A stretch of DNA of 64,000 nt from Ureibacillus composti (GCA_030348875.1 JAUCEP010000002.1:637001-701000), one strand, 5' to 3'. Counted from the stretch's first letter, positions 44,222 to 53,642 are shown. A program made the numbers and translations. The notes: generated by a model from the sequence alone, not told the origin.

Positions 44222-45250
44222 ATGTTGTTTACAGCATTGTTCGGTTCAGTTGAGCAAGGAATCATCTATGCAATTATGGCACTCGGAGTGTACCTAACAT
44301 TCCGAGTGTTAGATTTTCCGGATTTAACGGTTGATGGCAGCTTTGTAACAGGTGCAGCTACAGCAGCAATGATGATTGTGTTAGGCTACCACCCGATACT
44401 AGCTACTATAACGGCAATTGTTGCTGGATTTATTGCAGGATGTATGACTGGACTTTTACACACCAAGGGAAAAATAAATCCACTTCTTTCAGGGATTTTA
44501 ATGATGATTGCTTTATATTCGATTAATTTAAGAATTATGGGGTTAACTGCAGAAAATGCAATTGTACGCCCAAACATTCCACTTTTAAATTCTGATACAG
44601 TTTTTACACAGTTCCAAAGTTTTTGGGGCAATCTTGGGATCGATACAGCATTAACGGATTTTTTTAAAAATACGTTAGGATTAAAAACAGCACCTTCAAC
44701 TTGGGGGACTATTATAATAGTGTTAATCATAACGCTAGCAATTAAATTTATTGCAGATTGGTTCTTAAAAACGGAAGTTGGGTTAGCGATTCGTGCAACT
44801 GGTGACAATAAACGAATGATTCGAAGCTTCTCTGCGAACACAGATACTTTAATTGTGTTAGGACTCGGACTATCAAATGCCTTAGTTGCATTTTCTGGAG
44901 CTTTAATCGCTCAATATTCAAAATTTGCCGATGTTAATATGGGGATTGGGATGATCGTAATCGGCCTAGCATCTGTTATTATCGGTGAAGCCATTTTCGG
45001 AACAAAGACGATTTTCCGTACAACATTAGCGGTTGTAGCTGGGGCGATCATTTATCGTATTATTTACGCTGTTGCATTACGTATTGAATGGTTAGATACA
45101 GGGGATATGAAATTAATTACGGCGGTCATCGTAATCTTAGCTCTTGTAATACCTCAAGTTTTAGAAAAACAACGTGAAAAGAAACGTAAAGCAAAAAGAC
45201 GAGTTGAACGACAACATGAAATAGCGCAAGGGGGGAATCACCTTGCTTAA
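44222..45250 (+). CDS. ABC transporter permease, TrpY-like
   Basis: The 342-residue permease has about eight helices. GIIYAIMALGVYLTFRVLDFPDLTVDGSF is typical of the permeases paired with ABC_sub_bind proteins. The C-terminus is strongly basic (KQREKKRKAKRRVERQ), facing the cytoplasm. AGGAGATG precedes the ATG by about 8 bp. The end overlaps the ATPase gene by 8 bp. Confidence 0.88.
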   Translation: MLFTALFGSVEQGIIYAIMALGVYLTFRVLDFPDLTVDGSFVTGAATAAMMIVLGYHPILATITAIVAGFIAGCMTGLLHTKGKINPLLSGILMMIALYSINLRIMGLTAENAIVRPNIPLLNSDTVFTQFQSFWGNLGIDTALTDFFKNTLGLKTAPSTWGTIIIVLIITLAIKFIADWFLKTEVGLAIRATGDNKRMIRSFSANTDTLIVLGLGLSNALVAFSGALIAQYSKFADVNMGIGMIVIGLASVIIGEAIFGTKTIFRTTLAVVAGAIIYRIIYAVALRIEWLDTGDMKLITAVIVILALVIPQVLEKQREKKRKAKRRVERQHEIAQGGNHLA

Positions 45251-46037
45251 GTTAGAGGGAATCAACAAAATTTTTAACGAAGGTACACCAGATGAAAAAA
45301 TCGCTTTAGATAATATTAATCTTCATCTAGCACCTGGCGACTTTGTAACAATTATTGGTAGTAATGGTGCTGGTAAATCAACTATGATGAATATGATTTC
45401 AGGTGCATTAACTCCTGACTTCGGAAGCGTAACGATTGCCGATCAAGAGGTTACAAGATTACCAGAGTATAAGCGTTCAAAATATATCGGACGCGTATTC
45501 CAAGATCCAATGGCCGGTACAGCACCTACCATGACCATTGAAGAAAATTTAGCGATTGCTTATTCTCGAAATACAAAGCGTGGGTTACGAGGTGGAGTAA
45601 GTCGTTCGAGAAAAGATTTCTTTAGAACTTCATTAGAAAAACTGCATTTGAATTTAGAAAATCGCTTGAACGCAAAAGTTGGAATGTTATCTGGAGGTGA
45701 ACGACAAGCTTTATCTTTACTAATGGCTACGTTCACAAGACCTGCCATTCTATTACTAGATGAACATACGGCAGCGCTTGACCCATCTCGTGCAGAGTTA
45801 ATTACAAACTTAACGAAACAACTAGTTGAAGAAGACCAACTAACAACGTTAATGGTAACGCACAATATGCAACAAGCAATTGACTTAGGAAATCGCCTCA
45901 TCATGATGGATAAAGGCCAAATCATTCTATCAATTGATGAAGAGAAGAAACCAAGCTTAACCATCCCAGACCTAATGGCCGAATTCGAAAACATTCGAGG
46001 AGAAAAAATGAACTCCGACCGAGCGTTACTGGGCTAA
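45243..46037 (+). CDS. ABC transporter ATP-binding protein, TrpZ-like
   Basis: The 264-residue ATPase has Walker A GSNGAGKST, signature LSGGERQAL, Walker B ILLLDEHTAALDP and switch [10 protein letters not shown]. The start is TTG at 45243, 7 bp before the permease stop ends, with GGGGG upstream, so translation is coupled. It completes a three-component importer. Confidence 0.9.
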   Translation: MLKLEGINKIFNEGTPDEKIALDNINLHLAPGDFVTIIGSNGAGKSTMMNMISGALTPDFGSVTIADQEVTRLPEYKRSKYIGRVFQDPMAGTAPTMTIEENLAIAYSRNTKRGLRGGVSRSRKDFFRTSLEKLHLNLENRLNAKVGMLSGGERQALSLLMATFTRPAILLLDEHTAALDPSRAELITNLTKQLVEEDQLTTLMVTHNMQQAIDLGNRLIMMDKGQIILSIDEEKKPSLTIPDLMAEFENIRGEKMNSDRALLG

Positions 46038-46050
46038 CAACATCAAGACT

Positions 46051-46085
46051 AGAGACCACATTTGAAATGGTGGTCTCTTTTTTAT
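46051..46085 (+). terminator. Terminator after the ABC importer
   Basis: GAGACCAC and GTGGTCTC pair across ATTTGAAATG, followed by six T. Confidence 0.92.
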
Positions 46086-46120
46086 TTGGCGGTTAGGACA
46101 GTTTATATTAATAAGGATTA

Positions 46121-46195
46121 CCTCTCTGGCCAACACGAAGTTGGTCACAAAGTCGTTCCCGCAAAGTATTTTGCAACGACTAACAGCAAGAGGGG
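46121..46195. other. Folded intergenic segment, three-stem junction
   Basis: Within the 336-bp gap 46086-46421 two hairpins lie side by side: GGCCAAC/GTTGGTC (46128-46146) and AGTCGTT-ccc-GCAAA/TTGC-AACGACT (46151-46181). They are enclosed by CCTCTC (46121-46126) and GAGGGG (46190-46195). It may be a structured RNA or the remnant of an element. The rest of the gap is AT-rich without a credible gene. Confidence 0.4.
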
Positions 46196-46421
46196 GAAGT
46201 GGCGGTTTAATCGTTTTACTATAGAAAATGTGAAAGTTTTATTTTGAAAGCGAGGGGGATTACAAGTTAATCGTGCCTCTGTTAGTTTTATTAGGAATTT
46301 AATAGTTGGAATGAAAATAAAAATAGAATTTTCGGTGTGGTAAATGGTTGCAAAACTAACTTTTATGAATTTGTAAAGAAATGATAATGGGTATTAAAAT
46401 TTGGGGCAAGGAGGGGGTTTA

Positions 46422-47381
46422 ATGATTGCTTTAGAAAGAAAAAAGTCCAGTAAACTAATTGGACTAGAGTCGCTGTTACGTAGACTTCCACAAAGCGAAG
46501 TAGAGTATGAATATTTTAATAAAGTATATATTCAATTAAGGACAGGATATGAGGGTGAATTACAGGCTGATAGAGAATGGTTAGAACTTTCATTGTCTGA
46601 TTCATATTATTTATTTCATAACTTTGAAACAGTCAACTCAGCAGGGAACACACATCAAATTGATACATTATTACTTACACCGAATTTTTTATGGCTATTA
46701 GAAATAAAAAATATGACAGGTCGAATAGATATTGATCAAACTAAAAATCAATTAATTCGAACAAGTTTAGATGGGAAAATAGAAAGTTTTAAGAACCCAG
46801 TAGATCAAATAGAACGACATGTCCATTTCCTAGCGAGAAAAATGCATGAATGGAAAATAAATATCCCAGTAGAGTATGCTATTGTTATCGTTAGGGACTC
46901 AACGATAATCGGTTCTATACCAGCAAATGTTACAATTTTTCATTTAAGTGGCTTGCAGTCAAAAATCAATCAACTATATAAAAAACACTCAAAAATAAAT
47001 ATCGAATCAAATCAGTTAGAAAAGATTAAGTATAGTTTGTTAAACATGTATCACCGAAAAAATTGGAGTCATAGTGTGAATGTTAGTAAATTAAGAAAAG
47101 GTGTTTTGTGTGAAAAATGTTCATATAAAAGTGTAATGAAATTTGAATATGGTAATTTTATATGTCCAGTTTGTGGTAATAAAAGTAAAGTCTCATATTA
47201 TGAAGCCTTGTTAGATTATCGGGCATTGCATAGTGAGTGGATTTCAAATCGTGACATAAGGGATTACTTAGGTATTGATTCTCGTTATGCGGTTATTAGA
47301 CTACTAAAAGAGTTGAATTTGGAGTTCGAAGGAACTTATCGAAATCGTAAATATAGAATTCCAGAGTTTATTGATGTTTAG
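46422..47381 (+). CDS. NERD domain protein with C-terminal zinc ribbon
   Basis: The 319-residue protein has a nuclease-related (NERD) domain at residues about 40-150. Its PD-(D/E)xK-like core is QIDTLLLTPNFLWLLEIKNMTG, so the acidic and lysine residues are kept. A four-cysteine zinc ribbon follows near residues 225-250 (CEKC, CPVCG), then a small winged-helix-like end (SRYAVIRLLKELN). NERD proteins are thought to process nucleic acids, but the role is not established. AAGGAGGGGG precedes the ATG at 46422. It stands alone, directly beside the 1-kb repeat array. Confidence 0.85.
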   Translation: MIALERKKSSKLIGLESLLRRLPQSEVEYEYFNKVYIQLRTGYEGELQADREWLELSLSDSYYLFHNFETVNSAGNTHQIDTLLLTPNFLWLLEIKNMTGRIDIDQTKNQLIRTSLDGKIESFKNPVDQIERHVHFLARKMHEWKINIPVEYAIVIVRDSTIIGSIPANVTIFHLSGLQSKINQLYKKHSKINIESNQLEKIKYSLLNMYHRKNWSHSVNVSKLRKGVLCEKCSYKSVMKFEYGNFICPVCGNKSKVSYYEALLDYRALHSEWISNRDIRDYLGIDSRYAVIRLLKELNLEFEGTYRNRKYRIPEFIDV

Positions 47382-47455
47382 AATTTTAGCTCGTATAAGA
47401 CGTGAGAGTTATATGGAATAAGTGTAAAACGTGCGCAAGTACTGAGGGGAAAGTG

Positions 47456-48447
47456 GCACGAAAAGCAAGCCCGCGCACGTAAAGGAGAAGAAGTCGCACG
47501 TGAAGCGGTGGACCCGGCACGTAACCTGACGAATCCCGCACGTAAAGAACCAAAGTCGCACATAAAGAGGTGGACCCCGCACATAAAGAGGTGGACCCCG
47601 CACGTAAAGCGATGAAACTCGCACATAAAAGAACCAAAGTCGCACGAAAAACAAGCCCGCGCACGTAAAGGTGAAGAAGTCGCACGTAAAGAGGTGGACC
47701 CCGCACGTAAAGCGATGAAACTCGCACGTAAAAGAACCAAAGTCGCACGAAAAACAAGCCCGCGCACGTAAAGGAGAAGAAGTCGCACGTAAAGAGGTGG
47801 ACCCGGCACGTAACCTGACGAATCCCGCACGTAAAGCGATGAAACTCGCACGTAAAAGAACCAAAGTCGCACGAAAAACAAACCCGCGCACGTAAAAGTG
47901 AAGAAGTCGCACGTAAAGAGGTGGACCCCGCACGTAAAGCGATGAAACTCGCACGTAAAAGAACCAAAGTCGCACGAAAAGTAAGCCCGCGCACGTAAAG
48001 AGGTGGACCCCGCACGTAAAGCGATGAAACTCGCACGTAAAAGAACCGAAGTCGCACGAAAAACAAGCCCGCGCACGTAAAGGAGAAGAAGTCGCACGTA
48101 AAGAGGTGGACCCCGCACGTAAAGCGATGAAACTCGCACGTAAAAGAACCAAAGTGGCACGAAAAACAAGCCCGCGCACGTAAAGGAGAAGAAGTCGCAC
48201 GTAAAGAGGTGGACCCGGCACGTAACCTGACGAATCCCGCACGTAAAGAACCAAAGCCGCACATAAATTCGCGAAAGTCGCACATAAACTTGTGAAAGTC
48301 GCACATAAACTTGTGAAAGTCGCACATAAACTTGTGAAAGTCGCACATAAACTTGTGAAAGTCGCACATAAATTCGCGAAAGCCGCACATAAATTCGCGA
48401 AAGTCGCACATAAACTCACGAACCCCACATATAAACTCACTAAAACC
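47456..48447. repeat. 1-kb higher-order array of 21-bp (19-21 bp) units
   Basis: About 48 units begin with GCACGTAAA, GCACATAAA or GCACGAAAA and differ in their tails. The common tails are GGAGAAGAAGTC (E), GAGGTGGACCCC (D), CTGACGAATCCC (F), GCGATGAAACTC (C), AGAACCAAAGTC (B) and a 19-bp unit ending AACAAGCCCGC (A). They follow in a repeated order A-E-D-(F)-C-B of about 103-124 bp. The end nearest ilvA is a run of G-type units (CTTGTGAAAGTC, four in a row at about 48280-48363) flanked by TTCGCGAAAGTC units. On the minus strand all three frames stay open for about 1 kb, but there is no ribosome site and the 19- and 20-bp units shift frame, so it is not coding. Confidence 0.95.
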
Positions 48448-48455
48448 CGCAAATA

Positions 48456-48488
48456 AACAAAAACCCCTCGCACCAAAGCACGAGAGGG
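48456..48488 (-). terminator. Terminator of ilvA
   Basis: On the minus strand CCCTCTCG and CGAGGGG pair with one bulged T, followed by TTTTTG. It directly adjoins the repeat array. Confidence 0.8.
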
Positions 48489-48498
48489 AGCAACTGCA

Positions 48499-49761
48499 TT
48501 AAACTAACAAATTAAATAATTGGCTATCTTTATTGATTTCAGTGAATTCGAAGCCGTTGACACGCATGCGGTCGATGAGGCCTTCGTAATCTTCAGGTTT
48601 GCTTACTTCGATTCCGACTAATGCAGGGCCACTTTCTTTGTTGTTTTTCTTAGTATATTCAAACGTTGTAATATCATCGTTTGGACCAAGAACAACTGTT
48701 AAGAATTGGCGTAACGCACCTGCGCGTTGAGGGAAGTTCACGATGAAATAGTAAAGTAATCCTTCGAATAATAAAGATTTCTCTCTAATTTCTTGCATGC
48801 GGCTAATGTCATTGTTCCCACCAGTAATGACAACAACAGCCGTTTTACCTTTAATTTGATCTGCATATAAATCAAGTGCAGCAACTGGAAGCGCACCAGA
48901 TGGTTCAGCTACGATTGCATGTTTATTGTATAAATCTAAAATCGTTGTACTTACTTTTCCTTCTGGAACCAGCACAATATCATCTAAATATTTGTGGCAG
49001 ATTTCATAAGTTAAGCTTCCCACACATTGTACAGCAGTGCCATCACAGAATTTATCAATTTTTTCAAGTGTTGTTGGGCCGTTGTTTTCGAATGCTGCTT
49101 TCATACTTGCAGCACCTGCTGGCTCCACACCGATTACCTGACTTGTAGGTGATAAATTCTTCACATAGGCTGCGATCCCTGACATTAGACCGCCTCCGCC
49201 AATACCTCCGAAAATAAAGTCGATTGGTGCTTCGATATCGTTCATTACTTCAACAGCTACCGTACCTTGTCCAGCGATGATATCTAAATCATTGAATGGA
49301 TGAATGAAAATCATTTCATGCTCATCGCAATATTCCATAGCAGCTGCAGCTGAATCATCAAAAGTATCCCCAGCTAAAATAATTTCTACTTTATTTCGAC
49401 CAAACATACGCACTTGGTCAATTTTTTGTTTTGGTGTAGTTAAAGGCATAAAAATCGCGCCTTTAATATTTAAGTGCGCACAAGCAAAAGCCACACCTTG
49501 TGCATGGTTGCCTGCACTTGCACAAACTACACCGCTTGTTCTTGCTTCGCTTTCAATTTTTTTTATTTTATAAAAAGCCCCACGTAATTTAAATGAACGG
49601 ACATGTTGTAAATCTTCGCGTTTAAAATAGATGTTTGCGCTATATTTTTCAGATAAGTATTCATTTTTGATAAGTGGTGTATGTAATACAACATCTTTTA
49701 ATAGATGATGTGCTCTTAAGATGCTTTCAACAGCTAAAGTTTTTGTGTCAGTGACTTCCAT
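48499..49761 (-). CDS. ilvA: Threonine ammonia-lyase (biosynthetic threonine deaminase)
   Basis: The 420-residue PLP enzyme converts threonine to 2-oxobutyrate, the first step of isoleucine synthesis. The PLP lysine is in SFKLRGAFYKI, and the phosphate-binding loop is GGIGGGGLMSG. The C-terminus is a single short ACT-like regulatory domain (VNFPQRAGALRQFL), as in Bacillus IlvA. The start is the ATG at 49761 with GGAGG 10 bp upstream; the upstream in-frame extension has no ribosome site. It is transcribed alone. Confidence 0.94.
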   Translation of the reverse strand: MEVTDTKTLAVESILRAHHLLKDVVLHTPLIKNEYLSEKYSANIYFKREDLQHVRSFKLRGAFYKIKKIESEARTSGVVCASAGNHAQGVAFACAHLNIKGAIFMPLTTPKQKIDQVRMFGRNKVEIILAGDTFDDSAAAAMEYCDEHEMIFIHPFNDLDIIAGQGTVAVEVMNDIEAPIDFIFGGIGGGGLMSGIAAYVKNLSPTSQVIGVEPAGAASMKAAFENNGPTTLEKIDKFCDGTAVQCVGSLTYEICHKYLDDIVLVPEGKVSTTILDLYNKHAIVAEPSGALPVAALDLYADQIKGKTAVVVITGGNNDISRMQEIREKSLLFEGLLYYFIVNFPQRAGALRQFLTVVLGPNDDITTFEYTKKNNKESGPALVGIEVSKPEDYEGLIDRMRVNGFEFTEINKDSQLFNLLV

Positions 49762-50018
49762 CGTGTCGTAACCTCCAATATAAATTAAAACATTGATTAA
49801 TTCTAACACAAAAAAAGCGCTTTTTTCACAAATATTTACCTTATTCTAAAAATTTCATCAATAAACAAATTGAAATGGCGAATCTTGGAATCTTACGTCG
49901 AAGTGGAAGTCCAATCTGTTAATTTGTTGAGTCTAAAATCGAATAATTAATTGATCCTAATAGAATCGATTCGTTACCATAGTTAATAGCACTATGAACA
50001 ACTATCACTTTAAGATAG

Positions 50019-50050
50019 CAAAAAAGAGCCAGCAACAGGCTAGCTCTTTT
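50019..50050 (-). terminator. Terminator of the yjiH-like gene
   Basis: On the minus strand AAAAGAGCTAGCC and GGCTCTTTT form the stem, followed by further T. It lies 50 bp after the gene. Confidence 0.8.
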
Positions 50051-50099
50051 GATCCTTCTTGTACATCCCAAGTCCGAGTCGGAGAAGGGCTTTGTATAA

Positions 50100-51452
50100 T
50101 TAGAATAGAATATGTGCAATCAATGCAATAATTGGCATTGAAATTAATGTGCGGATTAAGAAAATCATAAATAAATCCCAAATTTTTAATGGAAGTTTAG
50201 TACCTAAAATTAAACCACCGACTTCTGACATATAGATTAATTGCGTTACAGAAATCGTCGCAATGAAGAAACGAGTCATTTCAGATTCAATTCCGGCACC
50301 TAAAATAGAAGGTAAAAGCATGTCAGCAAATCCAACAATCATCGTTTGTGCAGCCTCATCAGCGTGTGGAATTTGTAAAAGAGTTAATAGTGGCTCAAAG
50401 GGCATACCTAAAATTTTAAAGAAATCAGTGTATTCAGCAAGAACTAATGCAATCGTACCGAACGCCATAATGACAGGCGTGATTGCAAACCACATTTCAA
50501 GAACGTTTTTAAATCCTGATGAAATTACTTTTCCTAAATTTTTATTGTCATCTGCTTTTGTTAAAGCATTGTGTAGGCCAAAAGATAATGCATTATAGCC
50601 TTCAGGTACGTCCTCGCTATTTTTATTTGGTACAGAACCATCAAAGTTTAAATCGGCTTTACCACGTAATGGGAAAATACGAGGCATAATTACAGCTAAA
50701 ATAATACCGATTAAAATAACTGAACCGTAAAATTGTAAGAAATAATTGTTAAGACCCACTGTATCTAACACAACAAGACAAAAAGTAATAGACACTACAG
50801 AGAATGTTGTTGCAATCGTTGCAGCCTCACGTGCAGTATAGTTACCTTCCTCGTATTGTTTACTTGTTAGTAAAACCCCGATTGTGCCATCTCCAACCCA
50901 AGAAGCCAAACAGTCAATAGCTGCTCGACCTGGAATTTTGAATAATGGACGCATAATTTTCACCATCATGGAGCCAAAAAATTCAAGTAATCCAAAGTCC
51001 GTTAATAAAGGAAGTAGCAAACCTGCAAATAAAAATAGTGAAAACATCATTGTAACTAAACCACCATCTGGAGCGATTAATAGTCCTGCAGTATCATCAC
51101 TTGTAAAGCTTTCTGGACCTACTTGGAATAAATACATTGCCGTAAAAATAACAGCTAAAATACGCATAACCGTCCAGAACCAATTCACACGGAATAAAGA
51201 ATCAACGAGTGAACGTTCTTCTTTCTCTGGTGTGAATTGCATAATTACAGAACCTACTGCTGCAATAATAAAGACAACTAATGCAAACCAATGAATAAAT
51301 GATGTTACATTTGCTGCTAAAGTATTTGAAAGTATTGCGATGGGAACCTTTAAACCGTCAGATGTATTAATTGGGGTAATAAATAAAAATACCCCGAAGA
51401 TCGAAAGAACGATGAAAAGGAACCATGTATAGGGAGTGAATTTTTGTGTCAT
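50100..51452 (-). CDS. YjiH family membrane protein (Gate/nucleoside recognition domain)
   Basis: The 450-residue protein has about ten helices. A Gate-type domain is seen in GRAAIDCLASWVGDGTIGVLLTSKQYEEG and in a second copy near the C-terminus. The YjiH family is predicted to transport an unknown small molecule; nucleosides have been suggested from the Gate domain. GAGG lies 8 bp before the ATG. The 270 bp upstream hold no gene. Confidence 0.85.
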   Translation of the reverse strand: MTQKFTPYTWFLFIVLSIFGVFLFITPINTSDGLKVPIAILSNTLAANVTSFIHWFALVVFIIAAVGSVIMQFTPEKEERSLVDSLFRVNWFWTVMRILAVIFTAMYLFQVGPESFTSDDTAGLLIAPDGGLVTMMFSLFLFAGLLLPLLTDFGLLEFFGSMMVKIMRPLFKIPGRAAIDCLASWVGDGTIGVLLTSKQYEEGNYTAREAATIATTFSVVSITFCLVVLDTVGLNNYFLQFYGSVILIGIILAVIMPRIFPLRGKADLNFDGSVPNKNSEDVPEGYNALSFGLHNALTKADDNKNLGKVISSGFKNVLEMWFAITPVIMAFGTIALVLAEYTDFFKILGMPFEPLLTLLQIPHADEAAQTMIVGFADMLLPSILGAGIESEMTRFFIATISVTQLIYMSEVGGLILGTKLPLKIWDLFMIFLIRTLISMPIIALIAHILF

Positions 51453-51664
51453 ATTGATAACCTCTTCTACTTAGTGTTTCAAATTGAATATTTATACAAT
51501 ATAATTGCTTTAAATTTAGATGTCTATATACAATAAATAAGAAAAACAATTCAGAAACTTCTAAATGTGTAGGGGTTATAAACATTGCTACCTAATGTCT
51601 GGTTTTTCGTTCGTTAACCAGTTTTTTTGTTAAAATGGTGTATATTTTGAGAATAGGAAAAGGA

Positions 51665-51687
51665 GTAGGTAAATGTTACCTACCCCT
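51665..51687 (-). terminator. Weak hairpin after bshB2
   Basis: GTAGGTAA and TTACCTAC pair around ATG. The T run on the minus strand is interrupted, so termination is uncertain. Confidence 0.5.
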
Positions 51688-51722
51688 GAATAATAAGGCG
51701 AAAAACTAATAATTATGCAATA

Positions 51723-52400
51723 TTAATCTTTGAATTCATAATTGTAGTATGGTTCGAAGTTTAACCAACTTTCGCTCATTGGTCTACCTTCTTCAACGCG
51801 TTTTGTTGTTTCCTCCATCATCCATGCAGTTTGAGAAGCATGCGCCTGAAGTGCTTTTATTTTATCCTGTTTTACACTACTAACATCGTTTTTAAATGTT
51901 GGTTCACCAATGTTTGCAATAGTGTTATTTGCAAAAGCAACTGCAGTAATACGAGGACGGTCATTTTTTGGTATACGACGAACGGCTTCAACAACAGCAC
52001 GAGCAGTTGCTTCATGATCTGGGTGTACAGCATACCCAGGGTAGAATGTAATGATAAGGGAAGGGTTTAATTCGTCTATTAAATCTGTTACGAGTTTAAC
52101 CATTTTTTCATCATCTTCAAATTCAACTGTTTTGTCGCGTAGTCCCATCATACGTAAATCTTCAATCCCCATAGCAGCACATGCATTAATTAATTCTTTG
52201 CGACGAATCTCAGGTAGTGATTCACGTGTTGCAAAGGGTGGGTTACCTAAGTTACGCCCCATTTCCCCAAGAGTTAGGCAGGCATATGTAACTGGGACCC
52301 CCATGTTGCGATACAATCTAATTGTTCCAGCAGATGAGAAGGCTTCATCATCTGGGTGAGGGAAGACAACTAAAACATGACGTTCAGGTTGTAAAGACAT
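51723..52400 (-). CDS. bshB2: Bacillithiol biosynthesis deacetylase BshB2
   Basis: The 225-residue zinc deacetylase of the LmbE/PIG-L family has the metal-binding HPDDEAFS at residues about 15-22 and HPDHEATARAV near residue 125. It removes acetyl from N-acetylglucosaminyl malate in the bacillithiol pathway; in Bacillus the YojG protein is this second enzyme. It starts 16 bp after a YojF-type gene, which reproduces the Bacillus yojF-yojG pair. Confidence 0.93.
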   Translation of the reverse strand: MSLQPERHVLVVFPHPDDEAFSSAGTIRLYRNMGVPVTYACLTLGEMGRNLGNPPFATRESLPEIRRKELINACAAMGIEDLRMMGLRDKTVEFEDDEKMVKLVTDLIDELNPSLIITFYPGYAVHPDHEATARAVVEAVRRIPKNDRPRITAVAFANNTIANIGEPTFKNDVSSVKQDKIKALQAHASQTAWMMEETTKRVEEGRPMSESWLNFEPYYNYEFKD

Positions 52401-52415
52401 CTATTTTTCACCCCT

Positions 52416-52766
52416 TTAATAAGTAAATGGCGTTTCGCTAATCTCTAAAGCGACCGCTAATTTTCCTGTATAGTCTAATCCGGCCATTAATAATCGACCT
52501 TTTTCATCTAACTCATAGTGAGTAATTCCTTGGGCATATACCCATCCGTGTTCCATTTTTAATCCTACTCTATGTGGTGTGTCGTCGACTACTTTTCCAA
52601 GTTCGAATCGAATTTTCACATTACGGATGAAAGCGCCAGCGTTAAATACGTTTTCGTTAAAATGGGTTGCATATGATCCATTCGTTGTTTCTAGATGAAT
52701 ATAGACGTCTTTGTTAGCAAAAGAATTAAGCAATTCTTGGACCTTGTTCACTTCAACCTTTTCCAT
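52416..52766 (-). CDS. YojF family protein
   Basis: The 116-residue protein begins MEKVEVNKVQELLNSFANKDVYIHLETTNGSYA, with beta-rich strands and no membrane segment. It is the usual partner encoded before bshB2; the function is not established. The start is the ATG at 52766 with GGAGGAG 8 bp upstream. An upstream in-frame stretch encoding a hydrophobic segment has no ribosome site and is rejected. Confidence 0.85.
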   Translation of the reverse strand: MEKVEVNKVQELLNSFANKDVYIHLETTNGSYATHFNENVFNAGAFIRNVKIRFELGKVVDDTPHRVGLKMEHGWVYAQGITHYELDEKGRLLMAGLDYTGKLAVALEISETPFTY

Positions 52767-52958
52767 CCTAATTCTCCTCCTTTCACATCTATGTACTTTA
52801 TAGTATAGTAAAAAACTTGAATTAATGAAAAGAAAAAGCAAAGTACCTGTCACTAACAATTCTAAACTCTTAAAATTGTATAGTGATGGGACAGTAAAAA
52901 TTCATCCTTGAAACTTTATCAATATTCAAGTACGTTGGAAAGGAAAGAGGTGTCATAG

Positions 52959-53642
52959 GTGAAAGATGCTTTAAAAAATGATTGGCAAGAAATTTTATCA
53001 GCAGAAATGAATCAACCATATTACGGGGAATTACAAAGCTTTGTTGCACAGCAATACAACATATCAACAGTTTATCCACCAAAGGATGAAGTGTTGAGCG
53101 CTTTTAATTCGGTCCCTTACAAAGAAGTGAAAGTTGTCATTTTGGGACAGGATCCATATCACGGTCCTGGTCAAGCACATGGTATGTGTTTTTCAGTAAA
53201 GCCAGGCGTACCGCATCCACCAAGTTTACGAAATATATTTAAAGAATTACAACAAGATATTGGTTGTGAAATACCAAAAGAGGGCTACCTAATGGGGTGG
53301 GCGAAACAAGGAGTCTTCCTTTTAAATACTGTATTGACCGTTCGCCAAGGTGAAGCAAATTCACATAGAGGAATGGGATGGGAACAATTTACCGACGCAG
53401 TGATTGCTAAGTTGGCAGAACGTCCTGATCCCATTATTTTTGTGTTATGGGGACGGCCAGCACAAACAAAACGCACAATAATCGAAAAACACGGTGCACA
53501 TCATTACATATTACAAGCACCTCATCCAAGCCCATTAAGTGCACATAGAGGTTTTTTTGGAAGTAAGCCATTTTCACAAATTAACGCAAAACTAAATGAA
53601 TGGGGAAAGCAACCAATTGAATGGTGTTTAATAGAGTCGTAG
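52959..53642 (+). CDS. ung: Uracil-DNA glycosylase, family 1
   Basis: The 227-residue enzyme removes uracil from DNA. It shows the water-activating loop GQDPYHG (Asp65), the minor-groove loop in VPHPPSLRNIFKEL, and the second catalytic histidine in APHPSPLSAHRGFFG. The start is GTG at 52959 after GAGG. Downstream small genes match the ung-ywdI-ywdK order of Bacillus. Confidence 0.97.
   Translation: MKDALKNDWQEILSAEMNQPYYGELQSFVAQQYNISTVYPPKDEVLSAFNSVPYKEVKVVILGQDPYHGPGQAHGMCFSVKPGVPHPPSLRNIFKELQQDIGCEIPKEGYLMGWAKQGVFLLNTVLTVRQGEANSHRGMGWEQFTDAVIAKLAERPDPIIFVLWGRPAQTKRTIIEKHGAHHYILQAPHPSPLSAHRGFFGSKPFSQINAKLNEWGKQPIEWCLIES

Noticed and set aside
46062-46247. 61-codon open frame after the ABC importer
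   Set aside because: It starts within the terminator, has no ribosome site and covers the folded segment. No family is recognisable.
47378-48476. Long open frames on the minus strand, all three frames, coding for VRL/YVR-type repeats
   Set aside because: They arise because the 21-bp units have no stop on that strand. Units of 19 and 20 bp shift the frame, there is no ribosome site, and the ilvA terminator lies inside.
49845-49859. CodY-like box upstream of ilvA on the minus strand (AATTTTTAGAATAA)
   Set aside because: It has about four mismatches to the 15-bp CodY consensus in a very AT-rich region, so it is not convincing.
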